Of a stretch of 64,000 nt of DNA, positions 49,012-57,394 are shown in pieces. The position numbers and the translations under genes were made by a program. The stretch covers positions 7,929,001 to 7,993,000 of the forward strand of contig NZ_CP012159.1 in the NCBI RefSeq assembly GCF_001189295.1, in the 5' to 3' direction. Under the pieces are notes generated by a model that saw only the letters and a program-made list of their open reading frames with translations, was not told the DNA's origin and searched no databases. Each line of letters starts with the position of its first letter. Within the stretch, counting starts at the first letter, position 1. The stretch is from Chondromyces crocatus (GTDB lineage Bacteria > Myxococcota_A > Polyangia > Polyangiales > Polyangiaceae).

Positions 49012-52000
49012 ATGTCGATGGAGGACCCGGGCGAGCTCGTCGCAGGTAGGTTCCGGCTGGAGCGCGAGGTGGGGCGCGGCGGCGTGGGGACGGTGTACCG
49101 CGCGCAGGACGTGGTCACGAGGCGGCCCGTCGCGTTCAAGATCATCACGGTGACGGGGGTCGACGCGGGAGAGCAGCAGCGGCTGTCGCGCGAGGGGCAG
49201 ATCCTCTCGGAGCTGGATCATCCGAGCATCGTGCGGGTGGTCGCGTTCGGGACGCTGGAGAAGAGCGCGCACGATCCGGAAGGGCGGAAGCTGGAGGAAG
49301 GGGCCGCGTTCGTGGCCATGGAGTGGCTGGAGGGGGAAGATCTCCAGGCGCGTCAGCGGCGCGAGCAGCTCAGCCTGCACGAGGCACTGAAGGTGGGTCG
49401 GCAGGTGGCCGGCGCGCTGGCGGCGGCGCACGAGGCGGGGGTGGTGCACCGGGACATCAAGCCGTCGAACATCATCGTGCAGCAGGGGCCGGAGGGGGCA
49501 CCCCTGCGGGTGAAGCTGGTCGATTTCGGGGTGGCGGTGGCGTCGAAGGACGTGCTGCTCACGTCGGACAACGGTGGGGTGGTGGGCACGCCGGCGTACA
49601 TGGCGCCAGAGCAGGCGCGTGGCGACGCGACGGCCGATGCGCGGAGCGATCTGTACTCGCTGGGGGCGACGCTGTTCGAGCTGATCGCGGGTCGGCCACC
49701 CCACATGGGGCCGACGTCGATCGCGACGCTGGTGCGTCTGGCGACGACACCCGCGCCGCGGCTGTCGGAGCTGTTCCTCGATGTGCCGTCGCGCCTCGAT
49801 GATCTGATCCACTCCCTGCTGCTGGCCGATCGGGAGCTGCGGCCGAGTTCGGCACGGGAGGTGATGCGGGCGCTGGAGGAGATCGGGCGGGATCCGAACC
49901 TGCCGAGCCTGTCGCCCGCGCACACGACGGAGCCTCCCGGGACGGTGCTGGGGACGCGGCTGGTGACGACGATCGTGGCGCTGCACGTGGCGACCGGAGA
50001 CGCGCGGCAGGCGGAGCTGGACGCGCTGCGCGCGGTGGGGGCCGATGCGCTGCCGCTGGGCGCGGACTCGGTGGTGGCCCACCTGGGGGTGCGCCGGGCC
50101 TACGGGCAGGAGGCGGTGCAGGCGCTGGATCTGGCGATGCTGCTGGCGGCGCGCGGTGGGAAGGTGGGGGTGGCGTCGGGTCGGATGCGGGTGGAGCGGA
50201 CGCGCTCCGCCGGCGAGGTGGTGGACCGGGCGGTGGCGCTGGCGCGAGGTGCGGCGCAAGGGCGGACCGTGGCCGACGCGACGACGGTGGAGCTCACGCG
50301 CGGGCGGTTCCTGTTCGAGCCGCGCTTGCCGGCGCGAGGGGGCGAGGTGCTGCATCCCCTGCCCCGCGGGGCGATGGTGGTGGTGGGGCACAGCTCGCGG
50401 CCGCGCGAGGGACAGACGCCGTTCGTGGGGCGCGAGGCGGAGATCATCACGGCGACGACGGCGTTCGAGCGGTGTGTGGAGGACCGGACGCCGCTGGTGG
50501 TGACGGTGTCGGGTCCGCCAGGGATCGGGAAGAGCCGGCTCGCGCGGGAGCTGGTGCTGCGGGTGGTGGAGCGGGCAGAGCGTCCGCGGGTGGTTCAGCT
50601 CCGCTGCGAGGCGTTCGGTCGGGCGCAGGTGCTGGGTGTCGCCGCCGATCTGCTGCGCGCGCTGATGGGGTTGCCGAAGGGGGCGACGGTCGAGGCCGTG
50701 GAGAAGGCGGTGCGGGCGCGGAAGCTGCGCCACGACGATCAGGGGATGTTGCCACTGCTGCTGGCGAACCAGCCGTTCCCGGAGGGGATGGATGTGCGGG
50801 GTGCGCGCGAGGCGCTGTACCTGTCGATGACGGAGCTGTCGCTGGTCGAAACGACGTCGCCGCGGGTGCTGCTCGTGGAAGACGCGCAGTGGGCGGATCC
50901 GGAGAGCGTGGCGTGGCTGGACCACCTGCTCGGGCGCGCGGCGGGCTTGCCGCTGTTCCTGATGCTGATGGTGCGGCCGGCGTTCTGGCGGGACGAGGGG
51001 CAGCGGTTCGTGGGGCGCGATCACGTGCGGATCGAGCTGCGGCCGATGGCGAAGCGGGCGACGCGGGAGATCGCCCGGGCGGTGATCGGCGCGGCGTCGC
51101 GGTCGAGCAGCGTGCCGGTGTCGGTCGCGGTGGAGGCGATGGCGCCCCAGGACGACGCGCTGCTCGATCAGATCGCGCAGCAAGCCGCAGGTTCGCCGCT
51201 GTTCGCGGAGGAGCTGGCGCGGGTGATCGCCGCCGGGAAGGACGCGGCGACGGCGCCGACGATCGAGGCAGCCATCCAGGTGAGCCTGGACGCGCTCGAC
51301 GACGTGACGCGCGAGGCGGTGGTGCGGATGAGCGTGTTCGGGCTCTCCGTGTGGGACAAGGGGCTGAACGCGGTGGGGGTGCGGGATCCTGCGGCGGGGC
51401 TGCGCCGCTCGGTGGCGTCCGAGCTGCTGGTGGAGCAGGGCGGGTCGCGCTTCCCGGGAACGCGGGAGTACCTGTTCAAGCACGCGCTGGTCCGCGATGT
51501 GGCGTATGCGTCGCTGGGGGACGAGCTGCAGAAGGAGCTGCACCGGCGTGCGGCGCGGTGGCTGTACGCGATGGGCGAGGACAGCGCGACGGTGGCGCAG
51601 CACCTCGATCTCGGAGGGGAGCACGAGGAGGCGGCGAGTCACTGGGAGTCGGCCGCACGGCGCGCGCTCGCGACGAACGCGCTGAAGGACGCGGCGATGA
51701 TGGCGGAGCGGGCTTACGTGTTCGCGACCGACAAGGTGCTGGCGTTCGGGCGCGCGGTGCTGATGGAGCAGGCGCACAGTCGGCTGGACGGACGCTCCAG
51801 CGAACGTGAGGCCGGTATCCGGGCGATGAGCGAGAACGTGTACGATGAGGCGAGCGAACTGCTCACCCAGGGGGCGAGGGCGCGCTACGAGCAAGCATGC
51901 GGCGCAGGGGGCGACGTGGAGGCGCGGCTCGTGGCGGTGCGCGACCGGTCGAGGGAACTCGGTCTGGTGGACGAGGTGGCGCAGTGTTCCGCGGTGCTGG

Positions 52001-52965
52001 CGCACTGTCGGGCATTCGCAGGGCAGTTCCAGCTCGCGGAGCAGGAGGCAGAGCACCTGCTGAAGCTCGCGGAGCAAGAGGACTTCGTCTGGGCGGCGGT
52101 GGATGCGTGGCAGACGCGCGCGGTGGTGCATCAAGCGCGGGGCGAGGTGGCCGCGGCACTCGAGGCGCGGCGGAACGCGGCACGGGCAGCGCGGGCGGCG
52201 GGGTTGCAGGAGCGGGAGGCGGTGCTGACGATGAACGTCGGCTTCGCGCTGACGACGATGGGCGCCCGGAGGGAAGCGCTTCAGGAAGTGGAGAGCGGCA
52301 TCGCGCGGGCGCAGGAGATCGGGAGCGCAGGGGCGGTGCGGAACGGGCAGATGATCCTGCTCTGCTGGACGTCGACGTTCGGGCCCGACCCGGCATTCGA
52401 TGTGCTGCTCGCCGAACCACGCTCGACAGCCGACGAGGCCGCGGGCGGGATGTGGGTGGTGCGGGATCGGGTGACGCTCGGGGTGCTGTTCTACCGCGGG
52501 GTGGAGCTGCTGCGCGGGGACCCGGCGGGGCTGACGCGCGCGCGCTCGCTGCTGAAGCTGACGGCCGAGGCATATCGGTCGACGGACAACCGGGATGTGC
52601 TGCCCGTGGCGCTGGGTTTCTGGGCCGAGGCGGAGCGGCGCTTCGGCAAGTCGGAACTCGCAGCGGAGCTGGCGCGCGAGGCCGCGGCGCTGGTCGAGGC
52701 AGGAGAGCCGAGCTTGCTCAACGAGGCGCCCATCTATCTGGCGCTGCATGACGCTTGTGTGGATCTGGGGGATCTGCCGGGCGCGCGGGCAGCCGTCGAG
52801 CGGGCGATGCAGCCGCTGCTGCGGCGGGTGGCCGGGCTGGAGGGGACGCCGTATGCACGCTCGTTCCTGTTCAGCTTGCCGCAGAACGCCGCGCTGCTGA
52901 CGCTGGCAGAGACCTATGGCTGCACGCCGCACGAGATCGAGGCGATGGTGACGCGCGACGTGTGA
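49012..52965 (+). CDS. Ser/Thr kinase fused to cyclase-like remnant, AAA ATPase and TPR-like tail
   Basis: A 1317-residue signalling protein. The kinase domain (about 13-290) is complete: GRGGVG at 21-26, Lys43, HRDIKPSN from 136, DFG at 151-153 and APE at 178-180. Residues about 330-470 keep the outline of a class III cyclase (GADSVVAHLG for the metal loop, KVGVASGRM, GEVVDRAVALARGAAQG) but lack its catalytic acids in the expected places. The ATPase domain follows with an intact Walker A GPPGIGKS at 501-508 and Walker B VLLVEDAQWAD. The rest is helical, TPR-like, Ala-rich. Its layout parallels the gene at 68-4090. The ATG at 49012 or 49018 is chosen to start just before the kinase. Confidence 0.9.
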   Translation: MSMEDPGELVAGRFRLEREVGRGGVGTVYRAQDVVTRRPVAFKIITVTGVDAGEQQRLSREGQILSELDHPSIVRVVAFGTLEKSAHDPEGRKLEEGAAFVAMEWLEGEDLQARQRREQLSLHEALKVGRQVAGALAAAHEAGVVHRDIKPSNIIVQQGPEGAPLRVKLVDFGVAVASKDVLLTSDNGGVVGTPAYMAPEQARGDATADARSDLYSLGATLFELIAGRPPHMGPTSIATLVRLATTPAPRLSELFLDVPSRLDDLIHSLLLADRELRPSSAREVMRALEEIGRDPNLPSLSPAHTTEPPGTVLGTRLVTTIVALHVATGDARQAELDALRAVGADALPLGADSVVAHLGVRRAYGQEAVQALDLAMLLAARGGKVGVASGRMRVERTRSAGEVVDRAVALARGAAQGRTVADATTVELTRGRFLFEPRLPARGGEVLHPLPRGAMVVVGHSSRPREGQTPFVGREAEIITATTAFERCVEDRTPLVVTVSGPPGIGKSRLARELVLRVVERAERPRVVQLRCEAFGRAQVLGVAADLLRALMGLPKGATVEAVEKAVRARKLRHDDQGMLPLLLANQPFPEGMDVRGAREALYLSMTELSLVETTSPRVLLVEDAQWADPESVAWLDHLLGRAAGLPLFLMLMVRPAFWRDEGQRFVGRDHVRIELRPMAKRATREIARAVIGAASRSSSVPVSVAVEAMAPQDDALLDQIAQQAAGSPLFAEELARVIAAGKDAATAPTIEAAIQVSLDALDDVTREAVVRMSVFGLSVWDKGLNAVGVRDPAAGLRRSVASELLVEQGGSRFPGTREYLFKHALVRDVAYASLGDELQKELHRRAARWLYAMGEDSATVAQHLDLGGEHEEAASHWESAARRALATNALKDAAMMAERAYVFATDKVLAFGRAVLMEQAHSRLDGRSSEREAGIRAMSENVYDEASELLTQGARARYEQACGAGGDVEARLVAVRDRSRELGLVDEVAQCSAVLAHCRAFAGQFQLAEQEAEHLLKLAEQEDFVWAAVDAWQTRAVVHQARGEVAAALEARRNAARAARAAGLQEREAVLTMNVGFALTTMGARREALQEVESGIARAQEIGSAGAVRNGQMILLCWTSTFGPDPAFDVLLAEPRSTADEAAGGMWVVRDRVTLGVLFYRGVELLRGDPAGLTRARSLLKLTAEAYRSTDNRDVLPVALGFWAEAERRFGKSELAAELAREAAALVEAGEPSLLNEAPIYLALHDACVDLGDLPGARAAVERAMQPLLRRVAGLEGTPYARSFLFSLPQNAALLTLAETYGCTPHEIEAMVTRDV

Positions 52966-52982
52966 GTGGCCAGCGCCGGGGT

Positions 52983-54353
52983 TCAGCGAGCGCAGTCGCC
53001 GGTGGTCGGCACGAGCGCTGGGCGATCCTCGGACGTGGGATCGGCAGGGTCCTGCTTCTCGACGAGGCCCTCGACGAACCAGCACATGCGCTGGAGTTCC
53101 TGAGGGTCGGGTGCCTGGCCCGGGTCGAGGCAGTCGGGAGTTCCATCGGCATCGAGATCGCGCTGGCCGGTGGAGCAGAGGGGGCCGAGGAAGGGGACGG
53201 TTTCGCCGCCTTCGGCTGCGAGTTCCTGGAGGAGGTTGCTGATCTCGATGGCCAGCTCGCTCGATCCGGAGCCCGCGTTGAGGGTGAAGTTGACGGTGCT
53301 GTGCGCCGGGTTGAGGGTCATGCCCAGCTCGACGAGGGTCGCCGCTGGCCAGCGCGAGCGGTGGATGCCGTCGAGGAGCTGGGTGTAGAGGGGACCCCAG
53401 CGAAAGTAGGTGGCGCCCAGGCAGGAGGTGGCGTCGTCGCGGCAGGCGTCCTCCACGTTGTTGCCGATGGCCTTCGCGGTGAGGCTGGCGGCAGCGACGG
53501 TGGCGACGGGAATGCCGTTGTCCGCCTGGTGGGCGATGACGTCACAGCCGCTCGCGAGCAGGGCTTCGGTGAGGACGCGCTCGCGGGTCTTGCCCTGGGC
53601 GTCGGGCGGCAAGGTGTCGTGCCAGAAGCCGATCCACCGGACCTCCACGAGTGCAGCAGGAGATGCTCTGCGGGCGCCGGTGGTGAAGGCGTTGATGTAC
53701 CTGACGACGGAGGGGGTGGGGAGGGAGGCGACCATGCCGAGGCGATCGGTGGCCGAGCGGCGGGCTGCTGCGAAGCCTGCGAGGTAGGCTGCCTGGTACA
53801 TGCGGCCGCTGTAGGCGATGTTGTTGCTCGTCGCGCTGGAGCGTGCGCCACAGGTGAGGAACTTGACGCCAGGGTGCTCGGCGGACTTCAAGGCGGCAAC
53901 GTCGCGGAGGGTCGGCGAGGTGGCGATGATCACGGGGAAGCCGCGCGCGACGAAGTCATCGATGGCGCTCGCAGCGTCGCTGGCGAGGAGCTTGTTCGTG
54001 GCGATCTCGGTCTGGAGGTACGGGAGGGCTTCGTGTGCAGCCTGTCGGCCGATCTCGTGGGCTTGCGTCCACTGCTCGGTGGCGGGGTCGCCGACGTGGA
54101 CGAAGGCAGCGCGGAGAGGGAGCTGACAGAGGCCTGCCATGGTGCAGGTGGCAGGGGCGGGACACTCGGCCGAGGTGCTGCAGGGCGAGGCGCACACCTC
54201 GTCGATGCACTGGGCGGCCTGGCACTGGCTGTCCTGTTCGCAGGGGGCGCCGATGCCCGCGGCGGGTTCTCCGTCGAGCAGGAGGTGGCACCCGGTCGAA
54301 GGCCAGAGGGCGAAGACGAGGGCGAGGGTCGGAGGGAGAAGAGGTCTGCGCAC
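52983..54353 (-). CDS. BMP/PnrA-family substrate-binding lipoprotein with Cys-rich N-terminal module
   Basis: A 456-residue lipoprotein. After the lipobox WPSTGC lies a Cys-rich module of about 45 residues (CEQDSQCQAAQCIDEVC, then CSTSAECPAPATC), a pattern common at the front of myxobacterial surface proteins. The body (from about LRAAFVHVGDPATEQW) matches the basic-membrane-protein/PnrA family: VIIATSPTLRDVAALKSAEHPGVKF, NNIAYSGRMYQAAYLAGFAAA and CDVIAHQADN. Relatives bind nucleosides for ABC uptake, but no permease genes are near. It is the last gene of an operon with a TPR/PEGA protein and a kinase, so it may be a sensor. The tail has a Ca-binding-like DLDADGTPDCLDPG. Confidence 0.88.
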   Translation of the reverse strand: MRRPLLPPTLALVFALWPSTGCHLLLDGEPAAGIGAPCEQDSQCQAAQCIDEVCASPCSTSAECPAPATCTMAGLCQLPLRAAFVHVGDPATEQWTQAHEIGRQAAHEALPYLQTEIATNKLLASDAASAIDDFVARGFPVIIATSPTLRDVAALKSAEHPGVKFLTCGARSSATSNNIAYSGRMYQAAYLAGFAAARRSATDRLGMVASLPTPSVVRYINAFTTGARRASPAALVEVRWIGFWHDTLPPDAQGKTRERVLTEALLASGCDVIAHQADNGIPVATVAAASLTAKAIGNNVEDACRDDATSCLGATYFRWGPLYTQLLDGIHRSRWPAATLVELGMTLNPAHSTVNFTLNAGSGSSELAIEISNLLQELAAEGGETVPFLGPLCSTGQRDLDADGTPDCLDPGQAPDPQELQRMCWFVEGLVEKQDPADPTSEDRPALVPTTGDCAR

Positions 54354-54363
54354 GCGGGCTCCG

Positions 54364-55365
54364 TCAGAAGGTCCCGGTGAGGACGAGGTGACCCGGAGCC
54401 ACGCCGAGCGAAACGCGGGGCGCTTCGGGAGGAACCGGGGCGCGTGGAGACGGCGCGGTCAGCGAGAGGACGAGGGTGACGCCGAGGCTGGCGGCGGTCG
54501 CGGCGAGGAGGATGTCGGTGGTGACCGCCAGGGTGTCGAGGCGAGCGCCGAGCGTGGCAGCGCTGGCGTCCGGGTGAGGTCGGCGGTCGGGCCCCGCATA
54601 GGGGGTGTCGGAGAGTTTGACGGCGGTGACGATGCTGGCGATGCCGGTGGCCGTGGCGGCTGCGGCCAGGGTGCCGGTGAGGGCCCAGCCGATCCAGAGG
54701 GGGGAGCTGCGCTCGATCGGGGGGGGCTGCGCTGGCGGTGGGGTCGCTGGGCGCGGGCTGGGGCGCTCCAGGGTCACGTCGGTGGTGTGGGCTGCACGGA
54801 CGTGGAGGGAGCGTTCGATGGGTGGGGCATCGGGCAGCTCGGCGCGGAATCGGTGGGTGCCCGGGTTGAGAACCACGGGGTCGCGCAAGGGAGCCGAGCC
54901 GAGCGGGGCGCCGTCGACCGAGAGGGTGGCGCCAGAGGGAGCTTGAAGGCGGACGGTGGCCACCTGGAGACGTAGGGCCGCGACGGCAGCGACGACCTCG
55001 GCGTGTCGGTCGCCGTCGATCTTGACGCCTCCTTCGGCGAGGTAGCGCTCGAAGGCGCGGAGGCTGCGAGCCGGGTCACCGATGTGTCGGCTCACCTGGC
55101 CGATGTTGTAGAGGATGGGGTACGCCGGCTGGAGGTCGTAGGCGCTCTGGAACGAGTCGAGCGCTTCCTGGAGCTGGCCGGACTCGGCGAACTCGACCCC
55201 TCGCTGAAAATGCTCTCGTGCTCGCGCCAGCTCGGACTCGGCGCGTACGACGGGCTCCCGAGGCGGAGAGGAAGGCCGGGGCTGCCCTGCTGCGTGAGCT
55301 CCCGTCAGCGCGATCGAGGCGGACAGGAGGAGCGTCGCTGCCGGAGGCTGCCAGCGAGCCATCAC
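54364..55365 (-). CDS. TPR and PEGA domain membrane protein
   Basis: A 333-residue exported membrane protein. The signal peptide ends at GAHAAGQP. A TPR-like helical region follows (about 45-115: AREHFQRGVEFAESGQLQEA, LQPAYPILYNIGQVSR), then a PEGA domain (about 135-200: SGATLSVDGAPLGSAPL, NPGTHRFRAEL), a Pro-rich linker and two hydrophobic segments (WIGWALTGTLAAAATATGI and ILLAATAASLGVTLVLSL). The start overlaps the upstream kinase stop by four bases (ATGA), so translation is coupled. PEGA domains are surface-associated beta modules; the kinase upstream also has one. Confidence 0.85.
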   Translation of the reverse strand: MMARWQPPAATLLLSASIALTGAHAAGQPRPSSPPREPVVRAESELARAREHFQRGVEFAESGQLQEALDSFQSAYDLQPAYPILYNIGQVSRHIGDPARSLRAFERYLAEGGVKIDGDRHAEVVAAVAALRLQVATVRLQAPSGATLSVDGAPLGSAPLRDPVVLNPGTHRFRAELPDAPPIERSLHVRAAHTTDVTLERPSPRPATPPPAQPPPIERSSPLWIGWALTGTLAAAATATGIASIVTAVKLSDTPYAGPDRRPHPDASAATLGARLDTLAVTTDILLAATAASLGVTLVLSLTAPSPRAPVPPEAPRVSLGVAPGHLVLTGTF

Positions 55366-57194
55366 GGGCTCTTCCCTCTGGACCAGGGATCGGTGGAGTC
55401 CACCTTGAGTCCGGGCGGAGAAGCTGGCGTGCTCTTCGACGAGGAAGCGGAGGTGGGTGTTCGTGAGTCGAGCGGAGGCGCGGGAGGGGTCGTGGTGCGA
55501 GCATTTCGGGGCGCCCTGTACGAGGCCTCTGCCACGGGCTGAGACCCCGGCCCGCCCGTGGGTTCAGGCTCGTTCTTGGGCTCGAGGTGAAGCGTGACGT
55601 CGACATCATGATCGAAGACGACGAGGCGCGCGTCGGGTCGATGGCCCGCGGCCGAAGCGCGGATGCGGTGGCCCGTTCCGTCACGAGGAAAGCGCGCGAC
55701 GAACGGATTCGATGGGACAGCGACGTCATCGAGCACGATGGTCGCATCATGGGGTGTGACGTTGATGCGCAGCTCGACGAGCGCCGGCTGCTGGGTGAGA
55801 AGGATGGCGGAGGACGGCTCCGAGGGCGGCAAAACGCCTGTGTCGGGCGTCGCAATGCTCGATCGTAGGCTCACCAGCGAGCCGGCCACTGCGGCGCCGA
55901 CGAGGGCCCCGCCAAGCAGGATGATCGTCCCCCGGAGAGACCGACCTCGCGGAGCGACCGGCAAGCTCGGTGGGTCCGTCGGCGTCGGGAGGGCGAGCGG
56001 CGTCTGAGCCTGGTTCGCAGCGTATCCCGGAACCAAGGAGGAGGCCGGCTCGGGACCACGGGGTCCCTCCGACGTCCGCGGCGTCGTGTGCACGCCAAGA
56101 ACGTCTCGCTGGGATGCGGATCGACCTCTGATCGAGATGGGTCCGGAGCGATCGTCCAGTGTGGGCAAGGCATCGGGGAGATAGCCGTCCAGCTCTTTCA
56201 AGCGTGCGATCTGGTCGCCGATGAGGGTGCGGACTTCCACTCTTCGATCGTCAAAGGCGTTCGCAACGACCTTCCCGATTTCCTGAGGAGAGGGTCGTCC
56301 TCCCATCGCCTGGAGAACACGCTCGATCTCATCCCGCATGTCACTGGCGGTCGCGGGGCGGTCCTCGGGATTGGGCGAGAGCGCGCGCTCACAGAGCTGG
56401 ATCAGCGACTCCGGTGCATCCGGGCGGCGTTCGCGAAGCCGCGGGAGGTCACGAAGAGACATTCGCTGCAGAATCTGCATGTCGGAGAGCGAGCCCCAGA
56501 AGCGCTCTCCTGCTCCAATCTCGAAGAGAATGACGCCCACGGCGAAGAGGTCGGCACGACGATCGACATTCGGCGAAAAGGCTTGCTCGAGGGACATGTA
56601 GGCGATCTTGCCCTTCACGATCCCGGTGTGGGTCTTATCGGCCGTCCGCTGCTGCCATACGGAGATGCCGAAATCGACCACCTTCACGTGCCCGTCGTAC
56701 GTCACGAAGATGTTGTGAGGGCTGACGTCTCGGTGAACGAACGTCAGCGGTCGCCCGTCGTAATCGCACAGCTCATGCGCGTGATGGAGTCCAGCGAGCG
56801 CGTCGGAGAGGATGGCGAGGTAGATGCGGAGGTAATTGTCGTATCCGAGACGATGAAGGATGCGATCGAGGGGCTGGCCCTCGAGGTACTCCATCGCGAT
56901 GTAATGCTGGTCCTCGGTGCTACCCAGCTCATGGGTCTGAACCAAGTTGGGGTGGTTGAGCCGGGCAGCAATGCGCGCCTCGTCGAGGAACATGATGATG
57001 CCATCGGGGTCGGCAGCGATGGCGGCCTTGAGGCGCTTCACGACGACGAGCTTCTCGAATCCGAGCGCATCCCAATGCGCTGCAAGAAACACGTCCGCCA
57101 TGCCTCCCTGCCCCAGCTTGGCCAGCAGGCGGTATTTGCCAAACACAGACGCGGCGCCCGGGAGGCGAACGAGCGACGAAGAAGACGCCACCAC
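55362..57194 (-). CDS. membrane-anchored Ser/Thr kinase with extracytoplasmic PEGA domain
   Basis: A 610-residue kinase with a GTG start at 57194. The kinase domain (about 18-295) has GQGGMA at 29-34, Lys53, and DFG at 174-176. The catalytic loop is HRDVSPHN (154-161) with Ser in place of the usual Lys, a variant frequent in myxobacterial kinases. The APE-type motif reads SLEQ instead of SPEQ. A Pro-rich linker leads to one transmembrane segment near residue 440 (IILLGGALVGAAVAGSLV), then an outside PEGA domain (about 470-540, LRINVTPHDATIVLDDVAV) and a Ser/Pro/Thr-rich tail. It heads a three-gene operon with the TPR/PEGA protein and the BMP lipoprotein. Confidence 0.92.
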   Translation of the reverse strand: MVASSSSLVRLPGAASVFGKYRLLAKLGQGGMADVFLAAHWDALGFEKLVVVKRLKAAIAADPDGIIMFLDEARIAARLNHPNLVQTHELGSTEDQHYIAMEYLEGQPLDRILHRLGYDNYLRIYLAILSDALAGLHHAHELCDYDGRPLTFVHRDVSPHNIFVTYDGHVKVVDFGISVWQQRTADKTHTGIVKGKIAYMSLEQAFSPNVDRRADLFAVGVILFEIGAGERFWGSLSDMQILQRMSLRDLPRLRERRPDAPESLIQLCERALSPNPEDRPATASDMRDEIERVLQAMGGRPSPQEIGKVVANAFDDRRVEVRTLIGDQIARLKELDGYLPDALPTLDDRSGPISIRGRSASQRDVLGVHTTPRTSEGPRGPEPASSLVPGYAANQAQTPLALPTPTDPPSLPVAPRGRSLRGTIILLGGALVGAAVAGSLVSLRSSIATPDTGVLPPSEPSSAILLTQQPALVELRINVTPHDATIVLDDVAVPSNPFVARFPRDGTGHRIRASAAGHRPDARLVVFDHDVDVTLHLEPKNEPEPTGGPGSQPVAEASYRAPRNARTTTPPAPPLDSRTPTSASSSKSTPASPPGLKVDSTDPWSRGKSP

Positions 57195-57351
57195 GCGCGA
57201 TCGTCGATGACCTGAAACCCATCGTCAAGCCGCAGGCGGCCTGCGAGGCACTTCGCAGAGGTCGCCTGTCATGGATGCCACGAGGTTGGCATTCATGAGG
57301 CACAGGATGAGAGGGATGGTACAGCGCCGAGAGGGAGGTCGCGGCGCAATC

Positions 57352-57384
57352 CCGGGAGGCATCCAGAGGCCGGATGACTCCCGG
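57352..57384 (-). terminator. large hairpin downstream of the giant TPR gene
   Basis: CCGGGAG pairs with CTCCCGG, then after one mismatch CATCC pairs with GGATG around a seven-base loop. It lies 11 bp after the stop of the giant TPR gene and before the kinase start, so it may end that transcript. No T run follows. Confidence 0.5.
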
Positions 57385-57394
57385 AGAGGGAAAC

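Noticed and set aside
48958-53085. A minus-strand frame of about 1375 codons opposite the second kinase
   Set aside because: It is Arg/His/Pro-rich shadow sequence of a gene whose plus-strand motifs are unambiguous.
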